Below, one piece after another: positions 18,108-27,608 of a DNA stretch of 64,000 bases. Made by a program: the position numbers and the translations under genes. The notes beneath the pieces are model-generated. The model saw only the letters and a list, made by a program, of their open reading frames with translations. It was not told the origin of the DNA and made no database searches. Source of the stretch: Tolypothrix bouteillei VB521301 (GTDB lineage Bacteria; Cyanobacteriota; Cyanobacteriia; Cyanobacteriales; Nostocaceae); NCBI RefSeq assembly GCF_000760695.4, contig NZ_JHEG04000001.1:1396717-1460716 (forward strand), given 5' to 3'. Every line of letters starts with the position of its first letter. The first letter of the stretch is position 1.

Positions 18108-18670
18108 GCGATCATCCCATATTGGCAAATATAGCTTCAGAATAGAATTCTGGAGCTACACAAACGCTCGTCCACGGAGGTGGACTTAATATGAAGTCCT
18201 TGTCTTGCGGACGATCGCTTGTATAACCACGATTTCAATCGCTCAATGTTTGTTCCAAATTGGGATTCTCCCTTAACAAGCATGCCATTCGGAACGAAAC
18301 CCAACATGAATTCTCCCTTGTGTTGGGTTTCTCCACGGTCAGCCCAACCTACGTTAATGAATTTTATTATGAGTAATCACCTGCACTTGATATTATGCCA
18401 AAAGCCCGATCGTCATCGACCGGGCTTTTGATTGGGGTAAGTCCCCTTCTGTTCGTTATATAAGTGATGTAAGGTTTCGGTATAAGTTGCTTATCTAATA
18501 GTGTCTACTACTCAAGCCACAACCATTCCGGAAAAAGACCGAGCTTTTTTTTCGTGAAAAATAAAGTATAAAGCTCGAAAAATGAAACAATGCCCAAAAA
18601 CCAGGGATTTCACCAGCTTGAAAGGATGAAAAAGTTCATCTTTCACCCTGTATTCTTTATTTTTTCTTCA
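18108..18670. other. Gene-free stretch with dispersed repeats
   Basis: It contains a GTCCACGGAGGTGGAC hairpin near 18170, a CCCAACA...TGTTGGG palindrome near 18300-18330 and the strong hairpin listed separately at 18400. A 70-codon plus-strand frame over these repeats is not a gene. The short motif IMSNHLHLIL near 18370 resembles the HUH site of REP-associated transposases but is too short to call. Confidence 0.5.
18400..18429 (+). terminator. Terminator-like hairpin
   Basis: AAAAGCCCG (18400-18408) pairs perfectly with CGGGCTTTT (18421-18429) across a 12-base loop. The run of A before and T after the stem would allow termination in either direction. It lies 290 bases after the fasciclin gene and 240 bases beyond the 3' end of the EamA gene, and could also be part of a REP-type repeat. 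Confidence 0.5.
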
Positions 18671-19594
18671 TTATACGTGTCCCAATAATAAACCAATTCC
18701 CGCAAAGGCAATGAGCACACCTTGAATAGCACGGGAACTGACTTTCTCACCCATCCACATAGCAATTGGTAAAATAAACGCGGGGCTGGTAGCACAAAGT
18801 GCTTGCGCCACTCCTGTCGCCGTGTACTTGAAAGCGGTTTGTTGCAAGCACCCACCCACAAAGGTTCCAAAAAAAGCACTTATAGTAACTGTACCCATGG
18901 GTAATCCACCAAATATCTTCTGTTGTTTTCTGTGCGGGAAATGCTTTCTTTTTTGAAGAAAATACCACAGTAACAATACTGCAACGCCTGCACTTAGACG
19001 CAGTAGCGTACTCCATAAAGGATTGATACTCGTTTGAGTTAAAGCAGCTCTAGACAAGACGGCTCCAATAGCCTGTCCCATAGATGCTAAAACACCGAAT
19101 ATAATTCCTGTTTGCAATTTGGGAGATCGATTGCTATGGCTCTTTTCAGAATTCTCTTCGCCTATGACCCAAGCAACCCCAACAAGAGTAACTCCCATAC
19201 CCAACCAGTTAATGAGGCTGAGGCTCTCATGCAAGTAAGCATAAGCTAGTAAAGCAGAGAAAGGAGAAGTTAATGTTTGCAAGAGCAAAGCCCGCCTGGG
19301 TCCAAGACAGTAAAGTGCTTGAAAATAACAAGTATCGCTAAAACAAATTCCTATTACACCGCTTAACAACAAAAATCCAATACTTACAGGATTTAAAATT
19401 GGGAACCCAATTCCTTGCCAAAGTATAGTTAAAACAATAGCAACAATTCCAATTGACGCTTTCAATAAGGTCATTTTCCAAGGAGAAATTTTTTGACCTA
19501 AGCCGTTATCCACGATCGCAGTAAATGCCCAAATTGAAGCAGCACTTAGTGCTGCAATTTCCCCTAAAGAATTTATTAATAAATTGACAAACAT
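18671..19594 (-). CDS. EamA/DMT family transporter
   Basis: The 307-residue protein has ten predicted membrane helices arranged as two EamA repeats. The first repeat includes ALSAASIWAFTAIV and ends around INWLGMGVTLVGVAWVIG; the second starts at GIIFGVLASMGQAIGAVLSR and ends with IAFAGIGLLLG. DMT exporters move amino acids, nucleosides or drugs; the substrate cannot be told. It is a single gene pointing away from the nucleoside ABC operon. Confidence 0.85.
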   Translation of the reverse strand: MFVNLLINSLGEIAALSAASIWAFTAIVDNGLGQKISPWKMTLLKASIGIVAIVLTILWQGIGFPILNPVSIGFLLLSGVIGICFSDTCYFQALYCLGPRRALLLQTLTSPFSALLAYAYLHESLSLINWLGMGVTLVGVAWVIGEENSEKSHSNRSPKLQTGIIFGVLASMGQAIGAVLSRAALTQTSINPLWSTLLRLSAGVAVLLLWYFLQKRKHFPHRKQQKIFGGLPMGTVTISAFFGTFVGGCLQQTAFKYTATGVAQALCATSPAFILPIAMWMGEKVSSRAIQGVLIAFAGIGLLLGHV

Positions 19595-19956
19595 AAAAAA
19601 CTAAATATAATTGTCAGTTTGAAATATATGTCTATTTCTGGTGAAATTTTCCCCAAAGGATAAATCATATATTTTGCTAATTTCTCTGGTAATTTCAAGA
19701 AGTCATATTATTGAAATCAGCATTTAGAATTATGGTTCAAGATTCTGACACTAGGCTGAGGATTAACACTGATGTTCTTAGAGATAAAAGATACTAGTTA
19801 TGACTGAAACTTGTGGGTATTTGCCTGCAAGGGTAAAATTTCCTATAAAAGCAGAAAATACCTGTATTTTTGTTGGAAGTGACCCGTTATTGTTCTACTT
19901 TGTAACAAACTTATGCAATCTTAGATCGAGATGACTTGTACTGATAAACTGTAAAA
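19595..19956. other. Divergent promoter region, nothing specific seen
   Basis: The stretch lies between the divergent EamA and ABC ATPase genes. It is AT-rich and presumably holds both promoters. No palindromic operator, riboswitch-like structure or strong ribosome site was recognised. Confidence 0.35.
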
Positions 19957-21489
19957 ATGCCGTACTTGTGCTTGGAAAAAATTACCAAAAGCTTTGGCTC
20001 ATTCGTAGCTAATGACAACGTTAGCTTTAGTGTTGAATATGGAACCATTCATGCCATATTGGGTGAAAATGGTGCAGGTAAGACTACGTTAATGAATATT
20101 CTCAGTGGTCTGTATCAACCTGATGGCGGTCAGATATATTTGGAGGAAAAAGCTGTCAAAATAACTTCTCCAAGTGCAGCTATTACATTGGGTATTGGCA
20201 TGATTCACCAACACTTCATGCTAGTTCCGCAGTTAACTGTTACAGAAAATATTATTTTGGGGACATCAAATAGCTGGCGTCTCAATTTCCGTCAAAAAAA
20301 ACAAGAAATAGCAGCTTTATGCCAAACTTACGGCTTAGATGTTGACCCAACGGCTAAAGTAGGCAATTTACCAGTGGGAGTGCAGCAGCGAGTTGAAATT
20401 CTCAAAGTTCTTTATCGTAAAGCAAAATTATTGATTCTTGATGAACCCACAGCAGTCTTGACACCGTCGGAAGTCGCATCCTTAGTGGCGACTTTGCGAC
20501 AACTAGCAGCTAGCGGACATATCATTATTTTTATCAGTCACAAGTTGGATGAGGTGATAAGCTTGTGCGATACAATCACGGTTTTGCGTCGGGGAAAAGT
20601 AGTTGCAAATACGACGACTCAAGAGATAACTGCTCAAAAATTAGCTGAATTGATGGTTGGGCGTGAGGTGGCTCTGAAGTTAGATAAATTGGCTGCAACA
20701 CCAGGGAAAGTTGTATTGTCAGCACGGGAATTATACGTCGTAGATGACCGAGGTGCGCTCGCAGTTCGTAATGTCTCATTTGAACTGCGATCGGGGGAAG
20801 TTTTGGGAATTGCGGGGGTAGATGGTAACGGACAGCGAGAATTGGCTGATGCATTAACTGGCTTGCGAACTGTGAAGCACGGAAAAATTGCGTTGAGTTC
20901 CGATTCTTTGTCACAAAGAATTTTAGGATATATTCCAGAAGATAGGCAAAAAATGGGTTTAGTATTGCAGTTTAATATTGCTGAAAATCTGATTTTGAAA
21001 GCTTTTAGGAAATTGCCCTTCTGTCGTCGCTTTTTGTTACAGGGTAAAGCGATAAAGAATCATGCCAAGTCTGCTATGCAAGAGTTTGATATCCGGGCGA
21101 GTAGCGAAGCCGTCAAAGTCAGTCAGCTTTCAGGGGGAAATCAACAAAAAGTGGTGCTAGCAAGGGAACTTGCAGGGGAACCAATGTTCATTGTGGCTAT
21201 GCAACCAACACGGGGACTCGATGTAGGTGCAACTGAAGCAGTACAGCAACGATTATTAGCCCAACGCGATCGCGGTGCTGCTATTTTGTACGTCTCCACA
21301 GAGTTAGAGGAAGTTATGGCGATCGGCGATCGTATTGCGGTGATGTATGGGGGTGAGTTTGTTGCTATTTTGGATGCAAGAACCACTACTGTAGGAGAAA
21401 TTGGGTTTTTAATGGGAGGGGGGACGAGGGAACAAGGAGGACAAGGGAGACAAGGGGGACAAGGAGAGAATCACAGGTATGATACTTAA
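19957..21489 (+). CDS. Nucleoside-type ABC transporter ATPase (two ABC domains)
   Basis: The 510-residue protein contains two ABC modules. The first has Walker A GENGAGKTT, LPVGVQQRVEILKVLYRKA and Walker B LLILDEPTAVL. The second has the degenerate P-loop GVDGNGQRELADALTG and LSGGNQQKVVLARELAG, then QPTRGLDVGA. This pattern is that of RbsA/YufO-like ATPases serving BMP-dependent nucleoside uptake. Two cognate permease genes follow. The last 20 residues are a Gly/Gln-rich tail encoded by purine-rich direct repeats (21418-21478), unlike the family, apparently a repeat expansion at the gene's end. Confidence 0.9.
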   Translation: MPYLCLEKITKSFGSFVANDNVSFSVEYGTIHAILGENGAGKTTLMNILSGLYQPDGGQIYLEEKAVKITSPSAAITLGIGMIHQHFMLVPQLTVTENIILGTSNSWRLNFRQKKQEIAALCQTYGLDVDPTAKVGNLPVGVQQRVEILKVLYRKAKLLILDEPTAVLTPSEVASLVATLRQLAASGHIIIFISHKLDEVISLCDTITVLRRGKVVANTTTQEITAQKLAELMVGREVALKLDKLAATPGKVVLSARELYVVDDRGALAVRNVSFELRSGEVLGIAGVDGNGQRELADALTGLRTVKHGKIALSSDSLSQRILGYIPEDRQKMGLVLQFNIAENLILKAFRKLPFCRRFLLQGKAIKNHAKSAMQEFDIRASSEAVKVSQLSGGNQQKVVLARELAGEPMFIVAMQPTRGLDVGATEAVQQRLLAQRDRGAAILYVSTELEEVMAIGDRIAVMYGGEFVAILDARTTTVGEIGFLMGGGTREQGGQGRQGGQGENHRYDT

Positions 21490-21521
21490 CTTGGATAAAT
21501 TCAAAAGAGAATTAAGGAAAT

Positions 21522-22547
21522 ATGACCAATGACAAACGACTTATCTTATCCCCTATCTTAGCGATCGCAGCAGCACTGCTCGTTGGTGCAATTCTTATTT
21601 TAATTGCTGGAGCAAATCCTATTGCTGCTTACACGGCTTTGTTTCAGGAGTCTTTGACAACATACTTTGGTTTTGGCAATACGCTAACCAAAATGGCACC
21701 ATTATTGTTAACAAGTTTGGGGGTTTTAGTCGCTCTACGTGCTGGCCAGTTTAACATTGGTGGAGAAGGGCAAATTTATCTCGGTGCTTTAGGAAGTGCT
21801 TTGGTAGGGTTGTACGTTACCGGATTGCCTTCATGGATTCATATTCCTTTAGCATTGACTTCTGGGTTCTTGTTTGCAGCAATTTGGGGTTTCATACCGG
21901 GTTACCTGAAAGCCATGCAAGGAGTTAATGAGGTAATCTCAACTCTGCTGTTAAACTACATTGCTTTTAACTTTATTAGCTATCTCGTACAAAATCCTCT
22001 AAAAGCACCTGATGCACCCAGCCCTTATTCCTCAGAAATTGCTCAGTCTGCTTATTTACCCATAATTTTACCAGACAGTCTTGCTCATGCAGGAATTTTA
22101 CTGGCGTTACTGGTTGCAGGGATTGTCTGGGTATTGTTGGTGCTGTCACCTCTAGGTTATCAAATTGCTGCCGTGGGATTTAATCCTGTAGCTTCGCGTT
22201 ACGGTGGTATTTCTGTAAAACGCACCATCGTGCTTGTTATGGCGCTAGCAGGTGGTTTAGCAGGATTAGCTGGGGCTATTGAGGTGATGGGAGCAAAATA
22301 TCGCCTATATGAAGTTGTTTCTCCCGGTTATGGATTTGATGCGATCGCCATAGCATTCCTCAGTCGCGGTAGTGTAACAGGTGTTGTATTCGCTTCTCTG
22401 TTTTTTGGTGCTTTAAGGAGTGGTGCAAACGTCATGCAACGCAGCGCTGGGGTTCCGGTAACAGTAGTTTATGTCATTCAAGGTTTGACGGTGCTGTTTA
22501 TTGCTGTTAGTCTGGCAATAGAAGGAAAAATTAGGGCTAATAGCTAA
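21522..22547 (+). CDS. Nucleoside ABC transporter permease (YufP-like)
   Basis: The 341-residue membrane protein has eight to ten helices and the BPD_transp_2 signatures PLLLTSLGVLVALRAGQFNI, GGEGQIYLGALGSALVG, GVNEVISTLLLNYIA and GFDAIAIAFLSRGSVTG. It forms the channel together with the second permease downstream and is powered by the upstream ATPase, with a 32-base gap between them. The likely binding subunit is the BMP lipoprotein encoded at 5.0 kb. Confidence 0.9.
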   Translation: MTNDKRLILSPILAIAAALLVGAILILIAGANPIAAYTALFQESLTTYFGFGNTLTKMAPLLLTSLGVLVALRAGQFNIGGEGQIYLGALGSALVGLYVTGLPSWIHIPLALTSGFLFAAIWGFIPGYLKAMQGVNEVISTLLLNYIAFNFISYLVQNPLKAPDAPSPYSSEIAQSAYLPIILPDSLAHAGILLALLVAGIVWVLLVLSPLGYQIAAVGFNPVASRYGGISVKRTIVLVMALAGGLAGLAGAIEVMGAKYRLYEVVSPGYGFDAIAIAFLSRGSVTGVVFASLFFGALRSGANVMQRSAGVPVTVVYVIQGLTVLFIAVSLAIEGKIRANS

Positions 22548-22840
22548 TGGCTAATGGTGAGTCCAGGGAAAGCAGGCGGGTTTCCCGCGCCCTGGGAACT
22601 GGCGTATAGCCCTGCGGGCATAGCTTCGCAACGCGAAGCGTCTCCGTAAGGAGATACCCGAAGGGCTAATGGCTGATGGCTAGTACGTGAAGGCAGAAGT
22701 ATGTAGAGCGGGCAGAAGGCGCAAACGCTTATTACTGAATCTTTTCTCTCAATCCTAATGGTATAGCTATTTCCGCCATGCTTTACTAATGGTGCAATTA
22801 GCTATTAGCTATTAGCCATTAGCCATTAGCCATTAACAAA
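22548..22840. repeat. Repeat block inserted between two permease genes
   Basis: The gap contains GCTAAT-type units just after the first permease, the G+C-rich dispersed modules GGGAACTGGCGTATAGCCCT, GCGGGCATAGCTTCGCAACG and CCGTAAGGAGATACCC, and then six tandem heptamers ATTAGCT/ATTAGCC (22797-22838) ending two bases before the next ATG. The outer GCTAAT/ATTAGC units are inverted relative to each other. It separates genes that usually touch or overlap. Confidence 0.75.
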
Positions 22841-23767
22841 ATGATTAACTTCTTTTCCGATTATTTAGTGTCTAGTCTGCGCCTTTCAGTACCTCTCGCA
22901 TTTGCAGCACTGGGGGGTCTGTTCTCAGAAAGGTCGGGGGTATTGAATATTGCTTTGGAAGGAATGTTATTAATTGGTGCTTTTACAAGTGCTGCTGCAA
23001 CTTTTTACACTGGTAATGTCTGGCTTGGTGTCCTTGCTTCCATCTGTGTTGGAGGATTGACGGGATTACTTCATGCTTTTTTATCTGTGTCTTTACGTGT
23101 GAATCAGTTAGTTTCTGGACTAGCAATCAATCTTGTTGCTTCTGGTTTAACATCATTTCTGTCTCGGTTGGTATTTGGTGGTGGGAATGCTCAAGGTATC
23201 CCAGGAATTAACCCAATTAGGGTTCCTCTTCTTGCAGATATTCCAGTTATAGGAGCTTTACTTTTCCGACAAGATGTTCTCGTCTACTTACTATTTCTCT
23301 TAGTTTTTCTCAGTACATATGTATTGTTTCACACTAGCTACGGTCTAACTTTACGAGCTGTTGGCGAATATCCCAGTGCGGCTGATACATCTGGCGTTTC
23401 AGTAGAACGGGTACGTTACTTGGCTGTCATAACGAGTGGTTGTCTGACTGGGTTGGGTGGTGCTTACTTAAGTTTAGTGCAAGTCAAATACTTTGCTGAA
23501 GGAATGAGTGCAGGCAAAGGTTTTATTGCCATTGCAGCACTTATCTTTGGTCGGTGGAATCCTATAGGAACGGCTTTAGCTTGTTTGTTATTTGGCGCAA
23601 CTGAAGCTTTACAATTGCGAATTCAAGCATTGGGTGGAAAGCTCCCCTATCAGTTTTTAATTATGCTACCTTATGCGATCGCACTCTTTGCCCTAATGGG
23701 AAAAAAGAACAAGTCTACTCCTCCTGCTGCATTGGGCGTACCTTATTGGAGAGAAAAGAATAGATAA
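22841..23767 (+). CDS. Nucleoside ABC transporter permease (YufQ-like)
   Basis: The 308-residue second channel subunit has SLRLSVPLAFAALGGLFSER, GVLNIALEGMLLIGAF, VNQLVSGLAINLVASGLTSF, ALIFGRWNPIGTALACLLFG and about eight hydrophobic helices. It pairs with the upstream permease. The ribosome-binding region is occupied by the tandem ATTAGCC repeats and has no recognisable Shine-Dalgarno, so its translation may be weakened or repeat-dependent. Confidence 0.9.
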   Translation: MINFFSDYLVSSLRLSVPLAFAALGGLFSERSGVLNIALEGMLLIGAFTSAAATFYTGNVWLGVLASICVGGLTGLLHAFLSVSLRVNQLVSGLAINLVASGLTSFLSRLVFGGGNAQGIPGINPIRVPLLADIPVIGALLFRQDVLVYLLFLLVFLSTYVLFHTSYGLTLRAVGEYPSAADTSGVSVERVRYLAVITSGCLTGLGGAYLSLVQVKYFAEGMSAGKGFIAIAALIFGRWNPIGTALACLLFGATEALQLRIQALGGKLPYQFLIMLPYAIALFALMGKKNKSTPPAALGVPYWREKNR

Positions 23768-24071
23768 GCTGATAACCATAAATATTAACACTCCTGACTC
23801 TCAAGTTCACTTAAATTTTTCAATACCTCTTGACTAATTGTCTGTTTAAGATAATCATATTTGCTTGATGCTGCCGCTAGCCTGCTGTATTCTTCCCTGA
23901 AAATTAGCGCAGATACAGTACCTAGTGAATTAAAGGCGAGTTCTATCTATGTTGAGCCGCGCACAGCCGCTTGAAAGGAGCCTCGTACATCTTTCAAAAA
24001 ACAGATTCTCTAAAAGATGTTTTAGTGAATAAAGTCTTGATATGTAATCTTTTCAAAGGCAACTATTATTT
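23768..24071. other. Gene-free stretch
   Basis: No gene seen. The first 100 bases contain antisense-like AT-rich sequence without a long frame. The rest probably contains the promoter of the response regulator, with no clear boxes. Confidence 0.35.
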
Positions 24072-24461
24072 ATGGATAGACAGCCATTAGTTTTGGTTGT
24101 AGAGCAAAATCTACACTATTTAGAATTAGTCAACTCTTATTTTAAGATACTTAAGTTGCCATGTATTTGTGCAAAACAAGGAGTCAAGGCTTTAATTTTG
24201 GCACAAACACATCAACCGGACTTAATTTTACTAGATCCTGCGCTCCCTGATTTAAGTGGACTACAAGTGATTCATTACTTGAAGCATACTCAAAAGACAA
24301 TGGCAATTCCTATCATTGGGATGACAGCTTCAATAAAAGAACAAGATGGAAATAATCTGCTTCTTGCTGGTGCCGATCGCTATATTCGTAAACCTTTCTA
24401 TCTTCACGAGTTACAAATAGCTATAAATTGCTATTTTAGTAACCTGAAATCCTCTAATTAG
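24072..24461 (+). CDS. Stand-alone response regulator receiver domain
   Basis: The 129-residue CheY-like receiver has no output domain. The phosphoacceptor Asp lies in LILLDPALPDLSG, Thr in IIGMTAS and Lys in YIRKPF. The acidic pocket reads VVEQN rather than VVEDN, so one of the two usual acidic residues is Gln. That could alter Mg binding or phosphorylation. It is convergent with, and overlaps by 8 bases, the DUF2294 gene. No histidine kinase is adjacent. Confidence 0.85.
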   Translation: MDRQPLVLVVEQNLHYLELVNSYFKILKLPCICAKQGVKALILAQTHQPDLILLDPALPDLSGLQVIHYLKHTQKTMAIPIIGMTASIKEQDGNNLLLAGADRYIRKPFYLHELQIAINCYFSNLKSSN

Positions 24462-24858
24462 CTTTAGGAATGCTCTCTCGATTCCGTACTTCTGGTAAGT
24501 CCTCTAAAACAACTAAAATTCCAGTACGTTCCGTCGCCAAACTTGTATTACTTATTAAATCTAGAACAGATTTTTGAACAACTTCTTCAATTATTTTTTT
24601 GATCTGAGGACTGATAATTTTGTTTAAATTTATTCGCACTTGTTCGGCTAAAGAATCGCAGCCTGCTGTCTTTAAAACTTGTTCCGAGCGGGTTACAGAG
24701 TTTTCTATAGAAATTACTAGTTCTGTATCAAAAAATTGACAGATAATTTTACCTGGACGATGTCCCAATTCCTTATTATAAAAGGAACGGAGTCGATTTG
24801 TAATTTCTCTTTCTAGTTCTCCAATGGTAGGTTTAGACATTTCTTCTACTAACATCAA
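24454..24858 (-). CDS. DUF2294 (MpsC-like) domain protein
   Basis: The 134-residue protein matches DUF2294: TIGELEREITNRLRSFYNKE, LGHRPGKIICQFFDTELVIS and VRINLNKIISPQIKKIIEEV. The family includes MpsC, an accessory of a staphylococcal sodium/membrane-potential system, but most members, including cyanobacterial ones, are uncharacterised. It starts at ATG 24858; the internal Met before SKPTIGELE is equally possible. The 3' end overlaps the response regulator gene. Confidence 0.75.
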   Translation of the reverse strand: MMLVEEMSKPTIGELEREITNRLRSFYNKELGHRPGKIICQFFDTELVISIENSVTRSEQVLKTAGCDSLAEQVRINLNKIISPQIKKIIEEVVQKSVLDLISNTSLATERTGILVVLEDLPEVRNRESIPKAN

Positions 24859-25423
24859 AATAGTTACCTGAGTAAAATATAAAGCGCTCGTGTTAGAATG
24901 CTATAACTATTGTAATTTATTATATATTTTAGAGTTGTAAAGTATAAAATTCTACGAGTTATATAAGAGAATGTTTGAAAAGTCTTTTCATCAATAGCAA
25001 AACATTTAAGAGCCCCCTAAATGTCATGAGAAATTGGGGGACTTTAAGAGTATTTATCCCTCTTTATTAAGGGGAGATAGGGATCGCTAAGTTCCTAAAA
25101 TCACAGCTAACCACTTTTCAAACAACCTCTAAGAACTTTATCAAACCTAAATTTCTGGCATTTTGCAGGTATGGCGAAAAAGCTAGTGTGGCAATAACTA
25201 GAAGAGGTATATGTAGTAACTTTAAATATAGAAATAAAGGTATTTTACTTTGGTACGAATGCCTCAGAATCCATGATTAATTGCCATCTTTTAATTAACC
25301 GGACTTAAACGGGTTGATGTAAAAAATTGATACAAAAGTAGTTCAAAATATGGTGAGTGGTTATTAGTAGCTACTAACTTCTAACCATTCACCACTAAAC
25401 TTTTATAGAGAATTGCCCAATTC
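24859..25423. other. Gene-free stretch
   Basis: A weak palindrome CCCCCTAAAT...AATTGGGGG lies near 25014-25045 and short GTGGTTATTAGTAGC-like repeats near 25360-25395. All frames are closed. No RNA gene was recognised. Confidence 0.4.
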
Positions 25424-26011
25424 TTAAGAGGAATAGGAATGCGTTATAACTCCACAGGCTATCCGTCCTCCACCTGCTTGTGCTGCTAGCCCTTCTGCTT
25501 GTTGTAAATCCTGCAATTGGTGAATGATAATTGCGCTGCCATTGTCGTCAAATACAGTGACAGGGCTTTCACGTAGAGTGACGCGGCTGGTTACTACATT
25601 GTACTTTGCGTAACCGTTTTCATCGACATATAAGTTTGGTAAATCACCTGAATGGAAGGGATGGTTGGCTTCGACAGGAACTTCCGAACCAAAAGGACCG
25701 GGGTCAAAGTGTCCGCCACTGGTGGTGAAAGCAGGTTGGACATCGGGATCGCAGACGCCTGCGGAATGAATGTGAAGCCCGTGCAAACCGGGTGTCAGAT
25801 CTCCTTGGATCTCACCTTTAATTTGTACAGATCCATCTTTTCGCTCTATGAAAAATAAAGTACCAGTGATGTTTTTACCTTCAATGTAAGTTTGTGCTAC
25901 TGATAGACCCTGTGCCATGCTCGGTTGTATGACTGCAAGTTTGGTAACTATTATCAAGCCAAGAGTAAGCCCGAGGACAAATATATGCTTTATTGGTAAT
26001 TTAATCTTCAT
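25424..26011 (-). CDS. sodC: Cu/Zn superoxide dismutase family protein, secreted
   Basis: The protein has about 195 residues with an N-terminal signal/anchor ending PSMAQ. The SOD motifs are GLHGLHIHSAGVCDP (copper histidines), SGGHFDPGP, NHPFHSGDLPNL, the fourth copper ligand in AIIIHQLQD, and GGGRIACGVI. Periplasmic Cu/Zn SODs are uncommon in cyanobacteria, which rely mostly on Fe and Mn enzymes. I prefer ATG 26011 (MKIKLPIKH) because the signal begins there; ATG 26059 would add 16 residues. A GTGTAGGTTG hairpin lies upstream. Confidence 0.88.
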   Translation of the reverse strand: MKIKLPIKHIFVLGLTLGLIIVTKLAVIQPSMAQGLSVAQTYIEGKNITGTLFFIERKDGSVQIKGEIQGDLTPGLHGLHIHSAGVCDPDVQPAFTTSGGHFDPGPFGSEVPVEANHPFHSGDLPNLYVDENGYAKYNVVTSRVTLRESPVTVFDDNGSAIIIHQLQDLQQAEGLAAQAGGGRIACGVITHSYSS

Positions 26012-26039
26012 GACTTGTTGTGGTACTGATAAATTGTCT

Positions 26040-26080
26040 GTGTAGGTTGGGTTGAGCAAAGCTCGAAACTCAACCTACAC
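26040..26080. repeat. Dispersed hairpin upstream of SOD
   Basis: GTGTAGGTTGGGTTGAG (26040-26056) pairs with CTCAACCTACAC (26069-26080). The same TGTAGGTTGGGTT palindrome is a frequent dispersed repeat of filamentous cyanobacteria. It overlaps the possible upstream start of the SOD gene, which supports the downstream start. Confidence 0.6.
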
Positions 26081-26387
26081 TAAGGTCTGTTTGGACGTTA
26101 CCATTAACCCTATTCATTTAGATAGTACCTCGCGTGGGTATATTTCCATTTGACATAAATTTAGGAAAACATCTTGGAGAAAAATAATATTGCGTGTTGT
26201 CTGTGAATTGCTAACTGAAAACTCAGAACAAAAGAGAATGGGATATTTTTGGAACAAGTGAAGTACTGAGCGCGTCCTGAAAGCGGACAACAATTGCTCA
26301 AAATCAGGCTACTGAGATGCTGACAATTGTTACGACTTATAAATCTGGTTAAAAAAACTGTTATCGTTGCCCAGACGAAGGTTGCTA

Positions 26388-27512
26388 ATGGAAAGCCTAA
26401 ATTCTTCACAACAAACCCAGCAAGTCACAGGACTAAACGAACAAACAACTTTAGTGTCGCAGCAAGAGGCGATCGCTACTCATTCCACTCAGACAACAAC
26501 TCATCACAAAAAATCTGTCTCGCCCTCTGCAAGCCATATAGTCCCTAAAGTGACAATTGGCGTGTTGTTAGGTACGGGAGCGATCGCTTCTGGGGTGTAC
26601 GGTTATCGTTCTTGGGAATTTGCTCAAAAATATCAAGTCACTGACAATGCTTTTATCACTGCAAATATTCAACCCGTTACATCACGTGTATCGGGAATAG
26701 TCACAGAAATTGCTATAAATGATAACCAAATGGTATCTCCTGGAGCGGTGTTGGTGAAACTCGATTCCCGCGATTATGAAGTCTCTGTGTCCCAAGCAAA
26801 AGCGTCTCTAGAGTTAGCCAAACAACAAGCAGCACAGGTACGAGAGAGTATGAAAGCTGCGGTTATTAACACAATTAATATTCCAGAACCAATTGCCACA
26901 AAATCTGCAAAGACAGGAACACAGGGTGCTAAATCAACCAGCAAGAACAAACAAGTCCAACAACCCGAGCGCATACAGAAAGTCTCGCAGTTGACACCCG
27001 CTAACCAGCAAAAAGAAATTGACGAGCAAAAGTACAAAACCGCTCTCGCTGCGATCGCGCAGAAAGAAACTGAGTTAAAAAAAGCACAACTCCAGTTATC
27101 CTACACTAAGATTGCTGCGCTGCTACCCGGAAAAGTAGGTAATAAAAACGTTCAAATAGGACAGCAGGTGCAACCAGGACAAACCCTGATTACAGTTGTA
27201 GAACCAAATCCTTGGATTGTGGCTAACTTTAAAGAAACACAGTTAGAAAAAATACAGCCCGGTCAAAAAGTAGATATCAAGATGACAGCTTTCCCCAGCC
27301 ACAAATTTCGTGGTACGGTGGAGAGTATGTCTCCTACATCTTTTGGTAAATTTACTCCTTTGCCACAAGAGAGTCAGGTATCATCATCTACAAAAAATTT
27401 GGACGAGCAAAGAATACCTGTCAAGATAGTGTTTGAGCCGCAGAGCATTCGCGGTTTTGAATCGCGCTTAACTCCCGGAATGTCAGCAACTGTCACGGTT
27501 ACAATTAAGTAA
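26388..27512 (+). CDS. HlyD/EmrA-like membrane fusion protein
   Basis: The 374-residue periplasmic adaptor has a Gln/Thr-rich cytoplasmic start, one membrane helix (VPKVTIGVLLGTGAIASGVY) and the biotinyl-lipoyl halves VTSRVSGIVTEIAINDNQMV and YTKIAALLPGKVGNKNVQIG. These flank an alpha-helical hairpin, followed by the beta barrel with RGTVESMSPTSFGKFT. This is the EmrA class that works with DHA2 drug exporters and an outer-membrane channel, but no exporter adjoins it here. I start at ATG 26388 rather than the in-frame TTG 26367. It is followed 96 bases later by a diguanylate cyclase gene. Confidence 0.85.
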   Translation: MESLNSSQQTQQVTGLNEQTTLVSQQEAIATHSTQTTTHHKKSVSPSASHIVPKVTIGVLLGTGAIASGVYGYRSWEFAQKYQVTDNAFITANIQPVTSRVSGIVTEIAINDNQMVSPGAVLVKLDSRDYEVSVSQAKASLELAKQQAAQVRESMKAAVINTINIPEPIATKSAKTGTQGAKSTSKNKQVQQPERIQKVSQLTPANQQKEIDEQKYKTALAAIAQKETELKKAQLQLSYTKIAALLPGKVGNKNVQIGQQVQPGQTLITVVEPNPWIVANFKETQLEKIQPGQKVDIKMTAFPSHKFRGTVESMSPTSFGKFTPLPQESQVSSSTKNLDEQRIPVKIVFEPQSIRGFESRLTPGMSATVTVTIK

Positions 27513-27608
27513 GTTTTTTTGCCATAAATACCAAGGTGTTTTGTAAGAATGGTGTTAAGATGGTTACCTTAACTATTTCTTTAGATTAACACCTTTGCTC
27601 TGACTGCA

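Noticed and set aside
18355..18399. HUH-type REP-associated transposase fragment (IMSNHLHLIL)
   Set aside because: Only ten residues match and no flanking similarity is visible. The nearby hairpin could be a plain terminator.
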